NCBI GenBank assembly: GCA_022732315.1
Contig: JAIJUV010000114.1
Coordinates: 1-7,834, forward strand
Direction of reading: 5' to 3'
Origin: Prevotella sp.
GTDB lineage: Bacteria; Bacteroidota; Bacteroidia; Bacteroidales; Bacteroidaceae
Length of the DNA: 7,834 nucleotides
This document shows, piece after piece, positions 6,376 to 7,834 of the stretch (the first letter of the stretch is position 1; every line of letters begins with the position of its first letter). Below the pieces are notes generated by a model that did no database searches, was not told the DNA's origin, and worked only from the letters and a program-made list of their open reading frames with translations. Both the position numbers and the translations under genes were made by a program.

Positions 6376-7575
6376 GTGATAGAAATTAACAGACATATTG
6401 AGATTCTGCTCTTGAGCAACGACTGCGTGATTGTGCCAGGCTTCGGCGGCTTCATGGCTCATCATGTAGATGCAAGATACGATGGCACCGACAACATGTT
6501 CCTGCCACCGCTTCGCACCGTGGGCTTCAATCCGCAGCTCACGATGAACGACTCGTTGCTTGTACTTTCGTATGTGGAGACCTACGACATGAGCTACCCG
6601 GAAGCTTTGCGACGCATAGAAGATGAGGTGGCAGAGATTCGCCAGACCCTTGAAAACGAGGGACAATATGAGGTGGACAACGTGGGAATACTCTCGCTCA
6701 ATGAGGATGGAAACATCGAGTTTGAGCCATACGAGGCAGGAATCCTCACCCCTGATTTCTATGGATTGGGCGGATTTGACATGATGCCTGTGGCGCAGCT
6801 CACTGCTTGCGAAGAGGCGAATGCCAACAAGGCAGCAACAAGCAAGACGACAACTCCTGCAGCAGAAAGCAAGCCAAATGCAAACCTTGTAGAGATGCCT
6901 GTCAAGCCTATGCAGAAAGAGAAAGAGGCAGCGGTCAACAACTCCGTGTTCATCAACGACGATGAGGAAGAGGAGACCAGCGCTGAATTCATCAGCATCA
7001 GAAAAAGCTGGCTCAGAAATCTGGCAGCTGCCTGTATCGCCATCATCGCCTTCTTCACCATCTCTACCCCATTGGGTGCTCCTACCATGCAGAAGAGTCA
7101 GATTGACACTGGCATGCTGAACCGCATCATGCCGAAGGAAATCGACCAGATGAAGAAAGCCAAGGAACTGGTAATCAATGGAGACGGAACCAAACTGATG
7201 GAGACATCTGAGAATGCTGCGCAGAATACAGGAAATGCTGCGCAATCTGCAGGAAGCTCTTCACAGATAGCAGGAAATGCTGCGCAGACTGCGGGAAGCA
7301 CAGCACAGAATGCCAACCAGGACGCCGAGCTATCCCTCCCTTCCACTTATTACAGCATCGTTCTGGCTAGCCGTGTCACCAAGCACAACGCAGCCAACTA
7401 TGCCGAGCGCCTGCAAGGCAAGGGATTCAAGCAAGCCCGTGTGCTCATCACCGAAAACAACGTCAAGGTGATTTACGGCACATACAACTCTGAAAGCGAG
7501 GCTCACGCTGCCCTGAAGAACCTGAGAGGCAACGAGGCTTTCGCCGATGGTTGGATAACAAAGGTTAAGGAATAG
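6376..7575 (+). CDS. HU-CCDC81-type DNA-binding-fold domains, one TM helix and a C-terminal SPOR domain
   Basis: 399 residues. The N-terminus (about 1-58, with NDCVIVPGFGGFMAHH) and the following segment (about 59-125) match the paired HU-CCDC81 prokaryotic domains, relatives of HU/IHF. A low-complexity, acidic cytoplasmic linker (about 140-205, including DDEEEE) leads to a TM helix (about 213-234, LRNLAAACIAIIAFFTIS), then a periplasmic linker with five heptad-like repeats (280-314), and a SPOR domain (about 325-397, YYSIVLASRVT to GWITKVKE), which in known proteins binds denuded septal peptidoglycan. The likely role is tethering a cytoplasmic partner, perhaps the nucleoid, to the division site; this is inferred from domains. 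The GTG start is chosen because TAA lies two codons upstream (6370-6372), GAAAGG (6364-6369) is a fair ribosome site, and the first ATG (6454) would remove the conserved HU N-terminus. Promoter and leader hairpin lie upstream. Confidence 0.92.
   Translation: MIEINRHIEILLLSNDCVIVPGFGGFMAHHVDARYDGTDNMFLPPLRTVGFNPQLTMNDSLLVLSYVETYDMSYPEALRRIEDEVAEIRQTLENEGQYEVDNVGILSLNEDGNIEFEPYEAGILTPDFYGLGGFDMMPVAQLTACEEANANKAATSKTTTPAAESKPNANLVEMPVKPMQKEKEAAVNNSVFINDDEEEETSAEFISIRKSWLRNLAAACIAIIAFFTISTPLGAPTMQKSQIDTGMLNRIMPKEIDQMKKAKELVINGDGTKLMETSENAAQNTGNAAQSAGSSSQIAGNAAQTAGSTAQNANQDAELSLPSTYYSIVLASRVTKHNAANYAERLQGKGFKQARVLITENNVKVIYGTYNSESEAHAALKNLRGNEAFADGWITKVKE
7213..7317 (+). repeat. Five 21-bp (7-residue) tandem repeats in the periplasmic linker of the HU-SPOR protein
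   Basis: Five in-frame units starting at 7213, 7234, 7255, 7276 and 7297 encode NAAQNTG, NAAQSAG, SSSQIAG, NAAQTAG and STAQNAN. The Gln at position 4 is invariant. Units 1, 2 and 4 share AATGCTGCGCA at DNA level, while units 3 and 5 have diverged. The repeat lies between the TM helix and SPOR domain and probably acts as a variable-length spacer. Confidence 0.9.
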
Positions 7576-7614
7576 TTTTTAGAGTTAAAAGAAATTTCAC
7601 AAGTGACATCCAGC

Positions 7615-7828
7615 CGTCCCCGAAGGGGGCGAATGTGAATAACCTCGGGTGGAATGACCGAAGGGAATGGAACCTGCGGATAAGTCGATACACACTTTTA
7701 TCGTCCCCGAAGGGGGCGAACAGGAGCAAAACCGAATGTGGTTCGCCCCCTTTGGGGACGCTTTCTCCCTACTATTGGTTGTCCGCAGGTTCCATGACCT
7801 TCGGTCATTCCACCAGCGGTTATTGAAA
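7615..7828. repeat. Imperfect long inverted repeat built from two oppositely oriented copies of a GC-rich module
   Basis: The 19-mer CGTCCCCGAAGGGGGCGAA occurs at 7615-7633 and 7702-7720, and inverted with one change at 7742-7760. The interior of the module, GGTGGAATGACCGAAGG (7648-7664) and ATGGAACCTGCGGA (7667-7680), recurs inverted at 7798-7814 and 7782-7795; AATAACC (7638-7644) recurs inverted at 7818-7824. The forward module spans about 7615-7720 and the inverted one about 7742-7828, around a centre of about 21 bp. Smaller palindromes lie within (CCCC-GAA-GGGG, ATGACC-TTC-GGTCAT). It begins 39 bp after the HU-SPOR stop, and the run 7576-7834 shows no convincing gene. It may continue past the window edge. 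It is probably a dispersed MITE/REP-like intergenic element and may also act as a 3' end structure. Confidence 0.85.
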
Positions 7829-7834
7829 GTTGGC

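Noticed and set aside
6331..7245. 304-codon minus-strand open frame opposite the HU-SPOR gene
   Set aside because: It is a shadow frame: Cys/His/Arg-rich, no motif, and the plus strand has clear HU, TM and SPOR domains.
7615..7760. Possible CRISPR array from the repeated 19-mer
   Set aside because: There are only two direct copies 68 bp apart plus one inverted copy, no regular spacers and no cas genes in the window; the pattern is a palindromic repeat module.
7635..7826. Open frame of 63 codons starting GTG in the right-end repeat
   Set aside because: It lies wholly inside the inverted repeat, has no ribosome site or recognisable protein features, and its peptide changes meaning across the inverted copy. 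The frame is best explained by GC-rich repeat DNA.

Overview
The window looks like a chromosomal segment from a Bacteroidota member of the Prevotella/Segatella type. The evidence is three copies of a Bacteroidota-style -7 promoter box (TACCTTTG) with upstream TTG/TTTG elements, start codons mostly without strong Shine-Dalgarno sequences, and gene families typical of the phylum: an OadG subunit fused to a lamin-tail domain, an HU-CCDC81/SPOR protein and a small lipoprotein. The genus assignment is an impression from protein character and is not proven.

Layout. (1) 3-566 is the C-terminal part of phosphoglycerate kinase (pgk), cut by the window edge and followed by a G:U-containing terminator hairpin. 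(2) 718-2412 is a two-halved membrane antiporter of the aspartate:alanine exchanger/YidE-YbjL-SucE family with two central TrkA_C (RCK-C) domains, closed by a perfect 16-bp terminator. (3) 2563-5259 is a tight three-gene operon with its own promoter. It encodes the accessory (LTD-OadG), biotin-carrier and membrane beta subunits of a sodium-translocating biotin-dependent decarboxylase. The carboxyltransferase (alpha) subunit is not in the window, and a strong bidirectional terminator closes the operon. (4) 5371-6174 on the minus strand is a lipoprotein of unknown function. (5) A divergent intergenic region (6175-6375) carries one promoter for each flanking gene. (6) 6376-7575 is a bitopic membrane protein with N-terminal cytoplasmic HU-like (CCDC81-type) domains, one TM segment, a 5 x 7-residue repeat and a C-terminal SPOR domain. 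(7) 7576-7834 holds no convincing gene. It contains a GC-rich, palindromic repeat made of two inverted copies of a module of about 90-105 bp.

How the genes fit together. Region 3 forms the carrier and sodium-pump half of a decarboxylase (methylmalonyl-CoA, oxaloacetate or related substrate) that would couple decarboxylation to sodium export. The carboxylate exchanger upstream, related to succinate exporters, is metabolically compatible with this, but it is separated by a terminator and a new promoter. The HU-SPOR protein is a separate unit that probably links DNA or a cytoplasmic partner to septal peptidoglycan. The most interesting items are the HU-TM-SPOR protein with its repeat, the LTD-OadG fusion in an operon lacking alpha, the repeat-derived linker in the biotin carrier, and the inverted palindromic repeat at the right end. 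I found no defence island, CRISPR array, IS transposase, tRNA or rRNA.
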